A DNA stretch of 64,000 bases from Flavobacteriaceae bacterium (GCA_013373385.1 JABXHX010000009.1:38318-102317); one strand, 5' to 3'; counted from the first letter of the stretch, positions 48,167 through 57,399 are shown. Made by a program: numbers and translations. The notes: generated by a model from the letters alone, not told the origin.

Positions 48167-48781
48167 ATGAAACAACAAAAATACTTTATTACAGGAATAT
48201 CAACAGAGGTAGGGAAAACAGTGGTAGCAGCAATTGTTACAGAAGCGTTACAAGCAGATTATTGGAAACCTGTACAAGCAGGAGAGCTAGAGAATTGCGA
48301 TACTCAAAAAATAAAAAGATGGGTTTCAAATAACCGCTCAACATTTCATCCAAATAGCTATGCACTGGTAACACCAATGAGTCCGCATGCAGCTGCAGAA
48401 ATAGACGGAGTTACAATTAGCGTAAATGAGATTGTTGAGCCATCAACAAAAAACCATTTAGTTATTGAAGGGGCTGGCGGATTGTTAGTTCCTTTAAATA
48501 ATACAGCAACAATTTTAGATATTATCAAACCAGAATATAAAGTAATTGTAGTATCGCGTCACTATTTAGGTAGCATTAATCACACATTGTTAACCATAAA
48601 ATTATTACAAGAAAAAGGCTTTGATGTTGCTGTTATTTTTTCTGGTGATGCACACCCGACAACAGAAACAATCATTCAAAAAATGACTGGAGTTCCTGTA
48701 ATTGGACGTATTGATGAAGAGCCTTATTTTGATAAAAACGTAATTAGAGAGTATGCAGATTTGTTCAGAGAAAAATTATAG
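48167..48781 (+). CDS. bioD: Dethiobiotin synthetase
   Basis: 204 residues. ATP-dependent closure of the ureido ring with CO2. P-loop variant ITGISTEVGKTVVAAI at the N-terminus, substrate Lys in YWKPVQAGE and LVIEGAGGLLVPL as the second signature. Middle of the biotin cluster, 17 bp after bioF and 101 bp before the bioA start. Confidence 0.96.
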   Translation: MKQQKYFITGISTEVGKTVVAAIVTEALQADYWKPVQAGELENCDTQKIKRWVSNNRSTFHPNSYALVTPMSPHAAAEIDGVTISVNEIVEPSTKNHLVIEGAGGLLVPLNNTATILDIIKPEYKVIVVSRHYLGSINHTLLTIKLLQEKGFDVAVIFSGDAHPTTETIIQKMTGVPVIGRIDEEPYFDKNVIREYADLFREKL

Positions 48782-48847
48782 CATTATTCTAAATTTGATT
48801 GCAACAGTATTTTAAATCTACAAGTAATATAATTTAAAAACTAAATG

Positions 48848-48872
48848 AGATGCTGAAAGAAGTTCAGCATAA
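48848..48872 (+). repeat. GCTGAA...TTCAGC palindromic repeat before bioA
   Basis: Hairpin GCTGAA-AGAAG-TTCAGC, followed by ATAACG, within the bioD-bioA spacer. Resembles a second class of dispersed palindrome common in this phylum (recalled, not checked). It can be read as an N-terminal extension of bioA but is probably not translated. Confidence 0.55.
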
Positions 48873-48882
48873 CGAAGAAAAG

Positions 48883-50148
48883 ATGACTTTACAAGAAAGA
48901 GATAAAAAGCACTTATGGCATCCACTTAAGCAGCATCAAACCCATCCAAATAGCATCGGAATTGTAAAAGCAAAAGGATGCATATTAATAGACGAGTATG
49001 GTAACGAATATATAGACGCCATTTCTTCTTGGTATACCTGTATTTTTGGGCATTGTAATGATTTTATTACAAGTCGTGTTTACGACCAAATGCAAAGATT
49101 AGATCAAATAATGTTTAGCGATTTTACCCATGAACCAGCCGTAAAATTATCAGAAGAGTTGATTAAGATTCTTCCCAAAAATCAGAATAGAATTTTCTTT
49201 AACGACAATGGTTCTACCGCAGTTGAAGCCGGAATTAAAATGGCACTACAATACTATTTTAACAAAGCAGAAAAGCGAACTACATTTATAGCTTTTGAAG
49301 AGAGTTTTCACGGAGATACATTTGGCGCCATGTCGGTTTCTGGGCTATCTGTTTATAACGGACCCTTTGAAGATTTTTTAATTGATATTCATCGTATTCC
49401 TGTTCCGAACGGAGAGAATAATAATGTGATTCTAGAACAGCTGAAAGAAATTAATTCTACACAAAAAGTAGCTGGATTTATATATGAACCCTTAGTACAA
49501 GGAGCAGCAGGAATGAAAATGCATAAGGCAGAAGATTTGGATGTTGTGTTGCAGTTTTGCAAAGAGAATAATATACTAACCATTGCCGATGAGGTTATGA
49601 CAGGATTTGGTAAAACAGGCAATTTGTTTGCTTCTGACGAAATAGCAACAAAACCAGACATTATCTGTTTAAGTAAAGCCTTAACTGCTGGCTTAGTGCC
49701 TATGTCTATTACTTCTTGTACAGAAGAGATTTATAGTGCTTTTTTAAGTAATGATATTGCCAAAGGATTTTTTCACTGCCACACTTATGCAGCAAATCCC
49801 ATTGCTTGTCGTGCAGCTTTGGCAAGTATAGAATTGTTACAAAGCAAAGAAATACAAGAGAGTATCCAATTTATTACAGAAGCGAACAAAACTTTTGCAG
49901 AACATATGCAACAGCATCCAAAAGTAACTTCAGTTAGAACCAAAGGAATCATTTTAGCAATCGATTTACAAACCAACGCACAACGTTATGGTACTTTGCG
50001 AGACAAACTGTTAAAAACCTTTATGGATAAGGGCGTATTCTTACGTCCGTTAGGCAATACTATTTATATTCAGCCACCATATATCATTTCTAAACAGCAA
50101 TTAGAAAAAGTATACAAAACTATTGAAGAGGCTTTAGAAATAGTGTAG
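48883..50148 (+). CDS. bioA: Adenosylmethionine--8-amino-7-oxononanoate transaminase
   Basis: ATG at 48883 (MTLQERDKKHLWHPLKQH) matches family N-termini; an ATG 33 nt earlier would add a translated palindrome. 421 residues. Class III PLP aminotransferase: SSWYTCIFGHCN, FNDNGSTAVEAGIKMAL, IADEVMTGFGKTG, PLP-lysine CLSKALTAGLVPMS. Uses SAM as amino donor to make 7,8-diaminononanoate. Confidence 0.96.
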   Translation: MTLQERDKKHLWHPLKQHQTHPNSIGIVKAKGCILIDEYGNEYIDAISSWYTCIFGHCNDFITSRVYDQMQRLDQIMFSDFTHEPAVKLSEELIKILPKNQNRIFFNDNGSTAVEAGIKMALQYYFNKAEKRTTFIAFEESFHGDTFGAMSVSGLSVYNGPFEDFLIDIHRIPVPNGENNNVILEQLKEINSTQKVAGFIYEPLVQGAAGMKMHKAEDLDVVLQFCKENNILTIADEVMTGFGKTGNLFASDEIATKPDIICLSKALTAGLVPMSITSCTEEIYSAFLSNDIAKGFFHCHTYAANPIACRAALASIELLQSKEIQESIQFITEANKTFAEHMQQHPKVTSVRTKGIILAIDLQTNAQRYGTLRDKLLKTFMDKGVFLRPLGNTIYIQPPYIISKQQLEKVYKTIEEALEIV

Positions 50149-50163
50149 TTTTGTGTAGAATTT

Positions 50164-51318
50164 ATGAAGGCACCTATTTCAATAACATCGTTGGCAACCG
50201 TTTCTGCATTGGGAATTTCTGAAGAAGAAATTTGGAGAAGCTATTTGAATGACAAACATTATATAACAGAAAAACAATTTGAAAACTCTGATGCATTAGT
50301 TGCTAAAATTTCTGAAAAGGATACAAAAGAAATTTTAGAAATTAGAAACTCAGATCAGAAGTATAAAAATTTAGACAATTCTGTCTTGTATGCAATGTAT
50401 GTAGCAAGAAAAGCTATAGAAAAATCAGAGTGGAAACCACAAGATAATTTTGGAATTAATATTGGTTCGTCTCGTGGAGCAACTTCGCTTTTTGAAAAAT
50501 ATCACAAAGACTTTTTGAATTCTAAAAAAGCAGAAACGCTAAGCTCTCCTACCACTACCTTAGGAAATATTTCTTCTTGGGTGGCACATGATTTACAAAC
50601 TAACGGACCAGAAATTTCGCACTCAATAACCTGCTCTACAGGATTGCACGCTGTTTTAAATGGTATCGCTTGGTTGCAATCAGGGATGTCAGATAAATTC
50701 TTGGTAGGTGCAAGTGAAGCTTCGCTAACCCACTTTACGATAGCGCAAATGAAAGCCTTGAAAATTTATGCTTCTAAAGGCAGAAGTTATCCATGTAAAG
50801 CCTTCGATTTACAAAAGAAAAGAAACACCATGATATTGGGCGAAGCTGCTTCTGTACTATGTTTAGAAAGCGGTACTGCAAAAAATGCCATTGCAAAAAT
50901 TATAGGAGTTGGTTATGCAACAGAAATTTTAGAACATAACATTTCTATTTCTACAGAAGCAAGTTGCTTTCAAAAATCTATGAAAATGGCAATAGGCAAC
51001 ATTCCGATTGAAGAAATTGATGCCATTGTTATGCATGCACCTGGAACTGTAAAAGGCGACACTTCAGAATACAAAGCCATAAAAAGAGTATTTTGTAACA
51101 AACCACCATTTTTAACAACTAATAAATGGAAACTGGGTCATACCTTTTCAACATCAGGTATTTTAAGTATAGAGTTGGCAATTTTTATGTTACAACATCA
51201 ACAAGCGATTGCTGTTCCTTATGTAGAGAAACAAAAAGAACCATCACAGTTGCGCAAAATTTTAATAAATGCTGTTGGCTTTGGCGGAAATGCGGTTTCT
51301 GTTTTATTGACAAAATAA
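50164..51318 (+). CDS. Beta-ketoacyl synthase (KAS I/II-like) in biotin cluster
   Basis: 384 residues with a thiolase fold. Catalytic triad complete: Cys157 in SITCSTGLHAVL, His291 in VMHAPGTVKGD and His326 in KWKLGHTFSTSG. It is shorter than FabF (about 410) and divergent, for example HAPGT for HGTGT. It lies 15 bp after bioA, so it is very likely co-transcribed. No bioC, bioH or other pimelate gene is in the cluster, so it may help build the pimeloyl chain (inference). Housekeeping fatty acid synthesis is less likely given its position. Confidence 0.87.
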   Translation: MKAPISITSLATVSALGISEEEIWRSYLNDKHYITEKQFENSDALVAKISEKDTKEILEIRNSDQKYKNLDNSVLYAMYVARKAIEKSEWKPQDNFGINIGSSRGATSLFEKYHKDFLNSKKAETLSSPTTTLGNISSWVAHDLQTNGPEISHSITCSTGLHAVLNGIAWLQSGMSDKFLVGASEASLTHFTIAQMKALKIYASKGRSYPCKAFDLQKKRNTMILGEAASVLCLESGTAKNAIAKIIGVGYATEILEHNISISTEASCFQKSMKMAIGNIPIEEIDAIVMHAPGTVKGDTSEYKAIKRVFCNKPPFLTTNKWKLGHTFSTSGILSIELAIFMLQHQQAIAVPYVEKQKEPSQLRKILINAVGFGGNAVSVLLTK

Positions 51319-51375
51319 ATTGCTTATTTCAGTCAAAAAAACTACTTTTAGTAACTAAATTAAAATAATTGCTTT

Positions 51376-51948
51376 ATGTCAGAGTGGTTTTCAGAATTAA
51401 CATCTTTACAACAAGTTTATTGGGTAATTACTGGTGTGTCAACAATCATTTTTGTCTTTGTACTAATTACTGCTTTTATTGGTGGAGATACAGATGATAT
51501 TGGAGATGTTGATACAGAAATTGATGCAGATACAGGTGCAGGATTTCAATTTATTACATTTAAAAATTTAGTAGCATTTTTTACCATTTTTGGGTGGAGT
51601 GGAATTGCAAGTATCAATGCAGGAAATAGTAAAACACTTACACTGTTTATTTCTTTTGGATGCGGATTGCTTATGATGCTAATTATGGCAGCGTTATTTT
51701 ACTACATCAGTAAATTGGTTTCTAGCGGAACGCTAAAAATGGAAAACGCATTATATGCTATTGGAGAAGTGTATTTAACTGTTGGTGCCAACAGATCATC
51801 TATAGGAAAAGTACAAGTTAAAGTACAAGGTGCTTTAAGAGAGCTAGATGCCTTAACAGATTATAACAAAGACTTGGTACAAGGCAACGTAATTAAAGTT
51901 GTCGAAGTAACAAACAACGGAATATTAATAATAGAACCTCAAAATTAA
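51376..51948 (+). CDS. NfeD-like membrane protein with OB-fold (flotillin partner)
   Basis: 190 residues. Two to three membrane helices (about 15-40, 60-80 and 90-115) and a C-terminal OB-fold (about 125-190, GEVYLTVGANRSSIGKVQVKV). This is the YuaF/NfeD-type partner of flotillins; the flotillin gene starts 10 bp downstream. Has an acidic loop (GGDTDDIGDVDTEIDADTG). Acts at membrane microdomains; precise role unknown. Confidence 0.82.
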   Translation: MSEWFSELTSLQQVYWVITGVSTIIFVFVLITAFIGGDTDDIGDVDTEIDADTGAGFQFITFKNLVAFFTIFGWSGIASINAGNSKTLTLFISFGCGLLMMLIMAALFYYISKLVSSGTLKMENALYAIGEVYLTVGANRSSIGKVQVKVQGALRELDALTDYNKDLVQGNVIKVVEVTNNGILIIEPQN

Positions 51949-51958
51949 ATTACAAGCT

Positions 51959-53647
51959 ATGTTAAAATTAATGCTATTACAGATTGATGGATTTGCAGGA
52001 CCTATAGGTCTTATTGTTGCTGCCCTGTTTATCTTTATCTTAATTATTACCTTAATAAAACGCTATAAAAGATGTCCTTCAGACAGAATTTTAGTTGTGT
52101 ATGGTAAAGTTGGTGGCGGGCAATCTGCTAAATGTATTCACGGGGGTGCCGCCTTTATTTTTCCCGTAATTCAAGATTATGAATTTTTAGATTTAACACC
52201 TATCTCTATAGAGGTAAACTTAGTAAATGCACTTTCCAAACAAAACATTCGTGTTAATGTTCCCTCACGTTTTACCATCGGAGTTTCTACAGAGCCTGGA
52301 GTGATGCAAAATGCTGCTGAGCGTTTATTAGGTCTTGGCTTACCAGAAATTCAAGAATTAGCCAAAGAAATCATTTTTGGTCAGCTACGTTTGGTTGTAG
52401 CTTCTATGGATATTGAGGAAATCAATGCCGATAGAGATAAATTCTTGGCCAACATTTCACAAAGTGTAGAGTCAGAATTAAAAAAAGTAGGGTTAAAACT
52501 CATCAACGTAAACATTACTGATATTGTTGACGAATCAGGATATATTGAAGCTTTAGGTAAAGAAGCAGCTGCGCATGCAATCAATGCGGCTCGTAAATCG
52601 GTAGCAGAAAAGAACAGAGATGGTTCTATCGGTGAAGCAGACGCCGTTCAAGACGAAAGAATTAAAGTTTCTGAATTACAAGCAAAAGCCAAAATTGGAG
52701 AGGCAAGAGCTGCTCAAAACGAAAGAACTTTAGTTGCTGCTGCAATGGCAGAAGCCAAAATTGGAGAAGCAAATGCAGATCAAAACGAAAGAGTACAAAC
52801 GGCTAGTGCAATTGCAAAAGCAAAAATTGGAGAGGCAGAAGCATTAAAAGAAGAAAGAATAAAAACATCAGAAGCCAATGCAACAGCTATTGATGGAGAG
52901 AATAAAGCAAAAATTGCTATCGCAGAATCGGATGCTTTAAGAAGAGAACGAGAGGCTGAAGCAGAAAAAAGAGCCTTGGCTTCAGAAAAAGTACAAGCAG
53001 CAAAAGCCTTAGAAGAAGCATATGCTGCTGAGAAAGAAGCAGAAAATGCTCGTGCTATTAGAGACAAAGCATCACAATATGCAGATGTGGTTGTGCCTGC
53101 AGAAATTGAAAAATCTAAAATAGAAATTGATGCCGAGGCAGAAGCAGAAAATATTAGAAGAATTGCAAAAGGACAGGCAGATGCTATCTTTTTAAAGGCA
53201 CAAGCAGAAGCAAAAGGAGTCTTTGAAGTATTGACAAAACAAGCAGCAGGTTTAGACCAAATCGTTAAAGCTGCTGGCAACGATTCGCAAAACGCTGCTT
53301 TATTATTAATTGCAGATAAGTTACCAGAATTAGTAAAACTACAAGCAGAAGCGATTAAGAATATTAAAATTGATAAAGTTACCGTTTGGGAAAATGGTGG
53401 CGGAAAAGATGGAAAAACCTCAACATCAAACTTTATTTCTGGAATGTACAATGCTGTACCACCATTACAAGAAATGTTTAATATGGCAGGGATGCAACTA
53501 CCCGATTATTTAAAAGGGAAAGACATTTCTTTAAATAAAGATGAAAAAGTAATTAAAGATGCTTCTATTGCAAAAAAACAAGATGACGTCTCGAAGACAC
53601 CACCAAAAATAGATGATTCTTTTGAAGATACATCTAAAGATTCTTAG
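51959..53647 (+). CDS. Flotillin-like SPFH protein
   Basis: 562 residues. N-terminal membrane hairpin (about 12-35), SPFH/PHB domain (about 40-215) and a long Ala/Glu-rich flotillin coiled coil. At residues about 223-310 there are four 22-residue tandem units starting KIGEA (DNA period 66 bp from 52628), then EA-rich repeats and a polar tail. Organises membrane microdomains with the NfeD-like partner. Ends at a terminator, so bioB beyond it has separate transcription. Confidence 0.93.
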   Translation: MLKLMLLQIDGFAGPIGLIVAALFIFILIITLIKRYKRCPSDRILVVYGKVGGGQSAKCIHGGAAFIFPVIQDYEFLDLTPISIEVNLVNALSKQNIRVNVPSRFTIGVSTEPGVMQNAAERLLGLGLPEIQELAKEIIFGQLRLVVASMDIEEINADRDKFLANISQSVESELKKVGLKLINVNITDIVDESGYIEALGKEAAAHAINAARKSVAEKNRDGSIGEADAVQDERIKVSELQAKAKIGEARAAQNERTLVAAAMAEAKIGEANADQNERVQTASAIAKAKIGEAEALKEERIKTSEANATAIDGENKAKIAIAESDALRREREAEAEKRALASEKVQAAKALEEAYAAEKEAENARAIRDKASQYADVVVPAEIEKSKIEIDAEAEAENIRRIAKGQADAIFLKAQAEAKGVFEVLTKQAAGLDQIVKAAGNDSQNAALLLIADKLPELVKLQAEAIKNIKIDKVTVWENGGGKDGKTSTSNFISGMYNAVPPLQEMFNMAGMQLPDYLKGKDISLNKDEKVIKDASIAKKQDDVSKTPPKIDDSFEDTSKDS

Positions 53648-53666
53648 AAATTATATACTATAAAGT

Positions 53667-53690
53667 TCCACTCTTAGAGTGGATTTTTTT
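53667..53690 (+). terminator. Rho-independent terminator after flotillin gene
   Basis: Stem TCCACTC/GAGTGGA, loop TTA, seven T. Confidence 0.9.
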
Positions 53691-53719
53691 ATTTTTACCA
53701 CCACAAACAACTTGAATTT

Positions 53720-54817
53720 ATGAGTGAAATAAGACATGATTGGACGAAAGAAGAAATTCTAGCAATATATAATAAACCTTTAATGGAGCTTTTATACGAA
53801 GCTTCTACGCTACATAGAAAATATCATGAACCAAACACCGTACAAGTAAGCACCTTAATCTCGATTAAAACAGGTGGATGCTCTGAAGACTGCGGGTATT
53901 GCCCGCAAGCTGCACGTTACCACACCAACGTTGAAGGGAACGATTTAATGACCGTTAACCAAGTAAAAGCACAAGCGTTACGTGCCAAAGAAGGTGGTTC
54001 ATCAAGAGTGTGTATGGGAGCTGCATGGAGAAATGTAAAAGACGGACCAGAATTTGATCAAGTATTAGAAATGGTGCGTACTATTAACAAATTAGACATG
54101 GAAGTTTGCTGTACTTTAGGTATGGTTACTGAAAACCAAGCGCAACGTTTAGCAGAGGCTGGTTTATACGCTTACAATCATAATATTGATACTTCTGAAG
54201 ATTATTACGATGATGTTATTTCTACTCGTGCTTTTGACGATAGAATTGATACTATTGAAAATGTTCGAAAAACCAATGTAACTGTTTGTTCTGGGGGGAT
54301 TATCGGTATGGGAGAATCGGTAGAAGACAGAGCAGGAATGTTAGAAACCTTAACGCGTTTTTCTCCACACCCAGAGTCTGTACCAATTAACGCATTAGTT
54401 GCTGTTGAAGGTACTCCGTTAGAAGACCAACCACCTGTAAACATTTTTGAAATGGTGCGTATGGTTGCTACTGCTCGTATTGTTTTACCAGACTCTCAAG
54501 TACGTTTATCGGCAGGTAGGACACAAATGAGTAGAGAAGGACAAGCTATGTGTTTCTTTGCAGGAGCAAATTCAATTTTTGCAGGAGATAAATTATTAAC
54601 GACTCCAAATCCTGATATTAACGAGGATATGAAAATGTTTGAAGAGTTAGGGTTGAACCCTCAAAAAGCATTTTATAAACACGAACAAAGAGAATCGATA
54701 GAAGCAGAAGACTCTCAGTTTAAATCTCTAGGTGAAAAGCCAAAATGGACAAGGCCTGGCCATAAAATTGAACGTAATGAATTGGCAAAACAAAAAGGTA
54801 AAGAGTTGAAAATATAG
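53720..54817 (+). CDS. bioB: Biotin synthase
   Basis: 365 residues. Radical SAM enzyme inserting sulfur into dethiobiotin. Radical cluster motif CSEDCGYCPQAARY (CxxxCxxC), then GAAWRN and CGGIIGMGE-type segments (VCSGGIIGMGES), and SAGRTQMS with the Arg ligand of the auxiliary 2Fe-2S cluster. Separated from the rest of the biotin cluster by the NfeD-flotillin pair and a terminator. Confidence 0.98.
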   Translation: MSEIRHDWTKEEILAIYNKPLMELLYEASTLHRKYHEPNTVQVSTLISIKTGGCSEDCGYCPQAARYHTNVEGNDLMTVNQVKAQALRAKEGGSSRVCMGAAWRNVKDGPEFDQVLEMVRTINKLDMEVCCTLGMVTENQAQRLAEAGLYAYNHNIDTSEDYYDDVISTRAFDDRIDTIENVRKTNVTVCSGGIIGMGESVEDRAGMLETLTRFSPHPESVPINALVAVEGTPLEDQPPVNIFEMVRMVATARIVLPDSQVRLSAGRTQMSREGQAMCFFAGANSIFAGDKLLTTPNPDINEDMKMFEELGLNPQKAFYKHEQRESIEAEDSQFKSLGEKPKWTRPGHKIERNELAKQKGKELKI

Positions 54818-54841
54818 AAATTTATAGAACCTAAATACAAC

Positions 54842-54877
54842 AGCCATCGTCTTAGATACTAAAGACGATGGCTTTTT
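54842..54877 (+). terminator. Rho-independent terminator after bioB
   Basis: 12-bp stem AGCCATCGTCTT/AAGACGATGGCT with 8-nt loop and T run. Confidence 0.92.
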
Positions 54878-54895
54878 ATTTTAATTAAGCTTTAT

Positions 54896-54903
54896 TATTT
54901 TTG
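54896..54903 (+). promoter_or_regulatory. Promoter -7 box (TATTTTTG) for JmjC-type gene
   Basis: Perfect TAnnTTTG, 17 nt before the ATG at 54921. Confidence 0.6.
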
Positions 54904-54920
54904 TATTAAAATTGATTGAA

Positions 54921-55781
54921 ATGAGGTTACACTTATCTAAGGTAGATAGAGTTAAAACAATTACAAAAGAAGATTTTATCAAAAAATACTTTAAGCCACA
55001 AAAGCCTGTGGTAATTGAAGAACTTACCAAAGATTGGCCCGCATACAGTAAGTGGTCATTAGATTATATGAAAGAAATTGCTGGAGACAAAATAGTTCCA
55101 CTTTATGATGACAGGCCAGTAGATTATAAAGAGGGTTTTAATGAGCCTCATGCAAAAATGAAGATGCGCGAGTATATAGAGTTACTTAAAAGTAAACCAA
55201 CAAAGTACCGAATTTTTTTATGGAATATCTTAAAAGAAGTTCCGACGTTACAAAAAGATTTTTCTTTCCCAGATGTTGGATTACGCTTAATGAAAGGCTT
55301 ACCAATGTTGTTTTTTGGCGGACAAGATTCGCATACGTTTATGCACTATGATATTGACTTGGCAAATATTTTTCATTTTCATTTTGAAGGGAAAAAGCAA
55401 TGTGTTTTATTTGATCAAAGCCAAAGTAAGTATTTGTATAAAATACCAAATTCTTTAATTACCAGAGAGGATATAGATTTTTCTAATCCAGATGTTAACA
55501 AGTGGCCAGCTCTAAAAAAAGCAAAAGGTTATATAACTGAATTAGAACATGGGAATGTGCTTTATATGCCAGAGGGATACTGGCACTATATGCGTTATAT
55601 TACACCAGGCTTTTCTATGAGTTTGAGAGCTATTGCAAGAAACCCAAAAAATTTTGGTAAGGCTATCTATAATATTCTAGTTATGAGAAACGTTGATAAT
55701 ATAATGAGAAAAATTAGAGGTCAGAAATGGTTAGATTGGAAAAACAATCAAGCCATTACAAGGACCCATAGGCATTTATAA
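54921..55781 (+). CDS. Cupin/JmjC-type 2-oxoglutarate Fe(II) hydroxylase-like protein
   Basis: ATG at 54921 (MRLHLSKVDRVK) rather than the TTG 9 nt earlier; 286 residues. Cupin-8/JmjC family, resembling factor-inhibiting-HIF-type hydroxylases: PVVIEELTKDWPAYSKW at the N-terminus, iron triad from MHYDID (HxD) and the distal His of GYWHYMRY, and a Lys in GKKQCVLFD for 2-oxoglutarate. It probably hydroxylates a protein or RNA-associated target; the substrate is unknown. Confidence 0.87.
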   Translation: MRLHLSKVDRVKTITKEDFIKKYFKPQKPVVIEELTKDWPAYSKWSLDYMKEIAGDKIVPLYDDRPVDYKEGFNEPHAKMKMREYIELLKSKPTKYRIFLWNILKEVPTLQKDFSFPDVGLRLMKGLPMLFFGGQDSHTFMHYDIDLANIFHFHFEGKKQCVLFDQSQSKYLYKIPNSLITREDIDFSNPDVNKWPALKKAKGYITELEHGNVLYMPEGYWHYMRYITPGFSMSLRAIARNPKNFGKAIYNILVMRNVDNIMRKIRGQKWLDWKNNQAITRTHRHL

Positions 55782-55790
55782 TTCTTGTTG

Positions 55791-55798
55791 TATATTTG
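55791..55798 (+). promoter_or_regulatory. Promoter -7 box (TATATTTG) for 53-residue zinc-ribbon gene
   Basis: Perfect TAnnTTTG, 29 nt before ATG at 55828. Confidence 0.65.
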
Positions 55799-55827
55799 CC
55801 TTTTGTTTAAGATTAAAAAATTGAATA

Positions 55828-55989
55828 ATGAAAGCATGCCCTAGATGCAAGTCAACATCAAACCATAAAATGAAAAGTAAAGGAATAGTACAAATTTTAC
55901 CAGCATTTTCAACTTATGCTTGTGATAGCTGTAATCAATATTATATATGGAATAGCCTTTTTAACTTTACACTTAAAATTAAATATTAA
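55828..55989 (+). CDS. 53-residue double-CxxC zinc-ribbon protein
   Basis: Small gene from ATG 55828 to TAA. Begins MKACPRCKS and has a second knuckle CDSCNQYY, giving a treble-clef or zinc-ribbon pattern (CPRC...CDSC, 32 residues apart). It has its own -7 box upstream and a strong terminator directly after the stop, so it is a self-contained transcription unit, which supports it as real. Function unknown; it may bind nucleic acid or a protein. Confidence 0.8.
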   Translation: MKACPRCKSTSNHKMKSKGIVQILPAFSTYACDSCNQYYIWNSLFNFTLKIKY

Positions 55990-55993
55990 TAAT

Positions 55994-56025
55994 AAAAAAG
56001 CTCTTGAAAAATCAAGAGCTTTTTT
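55994..56025. terminator. Bidirectional Rho-independent terminator
   Basis: AAAAAAGCTCTTGA/TCAAGAGCTTTTTT, 4-nt loop, between the zinc-ribbon gene and convergent rseP. Confidence 0.92.
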
Positions 56026-56043
56026 ATTGGATTCTTTTTAAAC

Positions 56044-57399
56044 TTAGTTAAACAACCTAAAAATATCATTACCGTTAGCAAAGAGTAGTAATGCAATTAG
56101 TAATATAAACCCGGTAATTTGCGCATATTCTAAAAACTTATCTCCTGGTTTTTTTCCGGTAATCATTTCCCAAAGTGTAAATACAACATGTCCACCATCT
56201 AAAGCTGGTATTGGCAATAGGTTCATAAAACCAAGCATAATTGATAAGAAGGCGGTAATTTCCCAGAAAGCTTGCCAGCTCCAAGTTGAAGGAAATATTT
56301 TACCTATAGAAATAAACCCTCCTAATCCTTTATAGGCACCGGTACTTGGATTAAAAATCTTTTTTAATTGTTTTATGTAATCAGTTAATGTTTTAACAGA
56401 TTTATTCCACCCAGCAGGTATGGCTTCAGAAAAAGAATAATTAAAATCTGCCAATTTATAATACCCTAATTTTTCTAGGTCATCAAGTTTTAATCTCGTT
56501 CCAAAAACACCTAATTTTCCGTTCGCAGAAACTTTAATAGGTACTTGTAATAATTCATTATTTCTTTTAATAGTAATTGAAATGCTTTGACCTTTATTCT
56601 TTTTCAATTCAGATTCAACTTGGTCATAATACTTTGTTGGTATTTCATTTACGCTAACAATAATGTCCTTTGGTTTTAAATTGGCTGAAGCGTTTTGAGA
56701 ATCATCTGGTATTTCAGCAATCATAAAAGGAATTCTTGCAGAAACAATTGGGCCTTCATCATTTTTTCTTCGATCTAATAACTTTGAAATAAAATCAACA
56801 GGAAGGTTTTTTTCAATAATTTTTCCTTGTCTATCAATAGTTACTTTTTCTCCGTTAATAAAAGCCAACGTAATGCCACGAAACTTTCTGATTTTTTCTC
56901 CATCAACAGTTAGTATTTTATCACCGGTTTGTAAACCTAAATTCATAGCCAACGAATCTTGTATCCAGATACCATCTTTTGCATTAATATCATCATTTGG
57001 TAAGAACTTTTCTCCATATGCCCACATTAACATAATGTAGATAAAAATTCCTAGGACAAAGTTTACAATAACTCCCCCTAACATTATTATGAGTCGCTGC
57101 CAAGCAGGTTTAGATCTAAATTCCCAAGGTTTAGCAGGTTGTTTTAGTTGTTCGGTATCCATGCTTTCATCAATCATACCTGCAATTTTTACATAGCCGC
57201 CTAACGGAATCCAACCAATTCCATAAACGGTATCGCCTACTTTCTTTTTTAGTAAAGAGAATTTATAATCAAAAAATAAATAAAATTTTTCTACGCGTGT
57301 TTTAAATAATTTTGCTGGGATAAAGTGCCCCAATTCATGCAAGACAATCAATAATGATAAACTTAAAATGAACTGTGATGCTTTAATTACTATTTCCAT
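56044..57399 (-). CDS. rseP: Site-2 protease RseP
   Basis: 451 residues. Intramembrane zinc metalloprotease that releases regulators such as anti-sigma factor fragments. Zinc motif HELGH at 21-25 in the first helix, two PDZ-like regions (about 130-320), and the third ligand Asp in NLLPIPALDGGH near residue 395. Four membrane helices. Its -7 box is at 57429-57436. Confidence 0.95.
   Translation of the reverse strand: MEIVIKASQFILSLSLLIVLHELGHFIPAKLFKTRVEKFYLFFDYKFSLLKKKVGDTVYGIGWIPLGGYVKIAGMIDESMDTEQLKQPAKPWEFRSKPAWQRLIIMLGGVIVNFVLGIFIYIMLMWAYGEKFLPNDDINAKDGIWIQDSLAMNLGLQTGDKILTVDGEKIRKFRGITLAFINGEKVTIDRQGKIIEKNLPVDFISKLLDRRKNDEGPIVSARIPFMIAEIPDDSQNASANLKPKDIIVSVNEIPTKYYDQVESELKKNKGQSISITIKRNNELLQVPIKVSANGKLGVFGTRLKLDDLEKLGYYKLADFNYSFSEAIPAGWNKSVKTLTDYIKQLKKIFNPSTGAYKGLGGFISIGKIFPSTWSWQAFWEITAFLSIMLGFMNLLPIPALDGGHVVFTLWEMITGKKPGDKFLEYAQITGFILLIALLLFANGNDIFRLFN

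Noticed and set aside
52780..53451. 223-residue minus-strand ORF
   Set aside because: Antisense to the flotillin coiled coil; its Ala/Ser/Phe-rich composition is a by-product of the tandem repeats.
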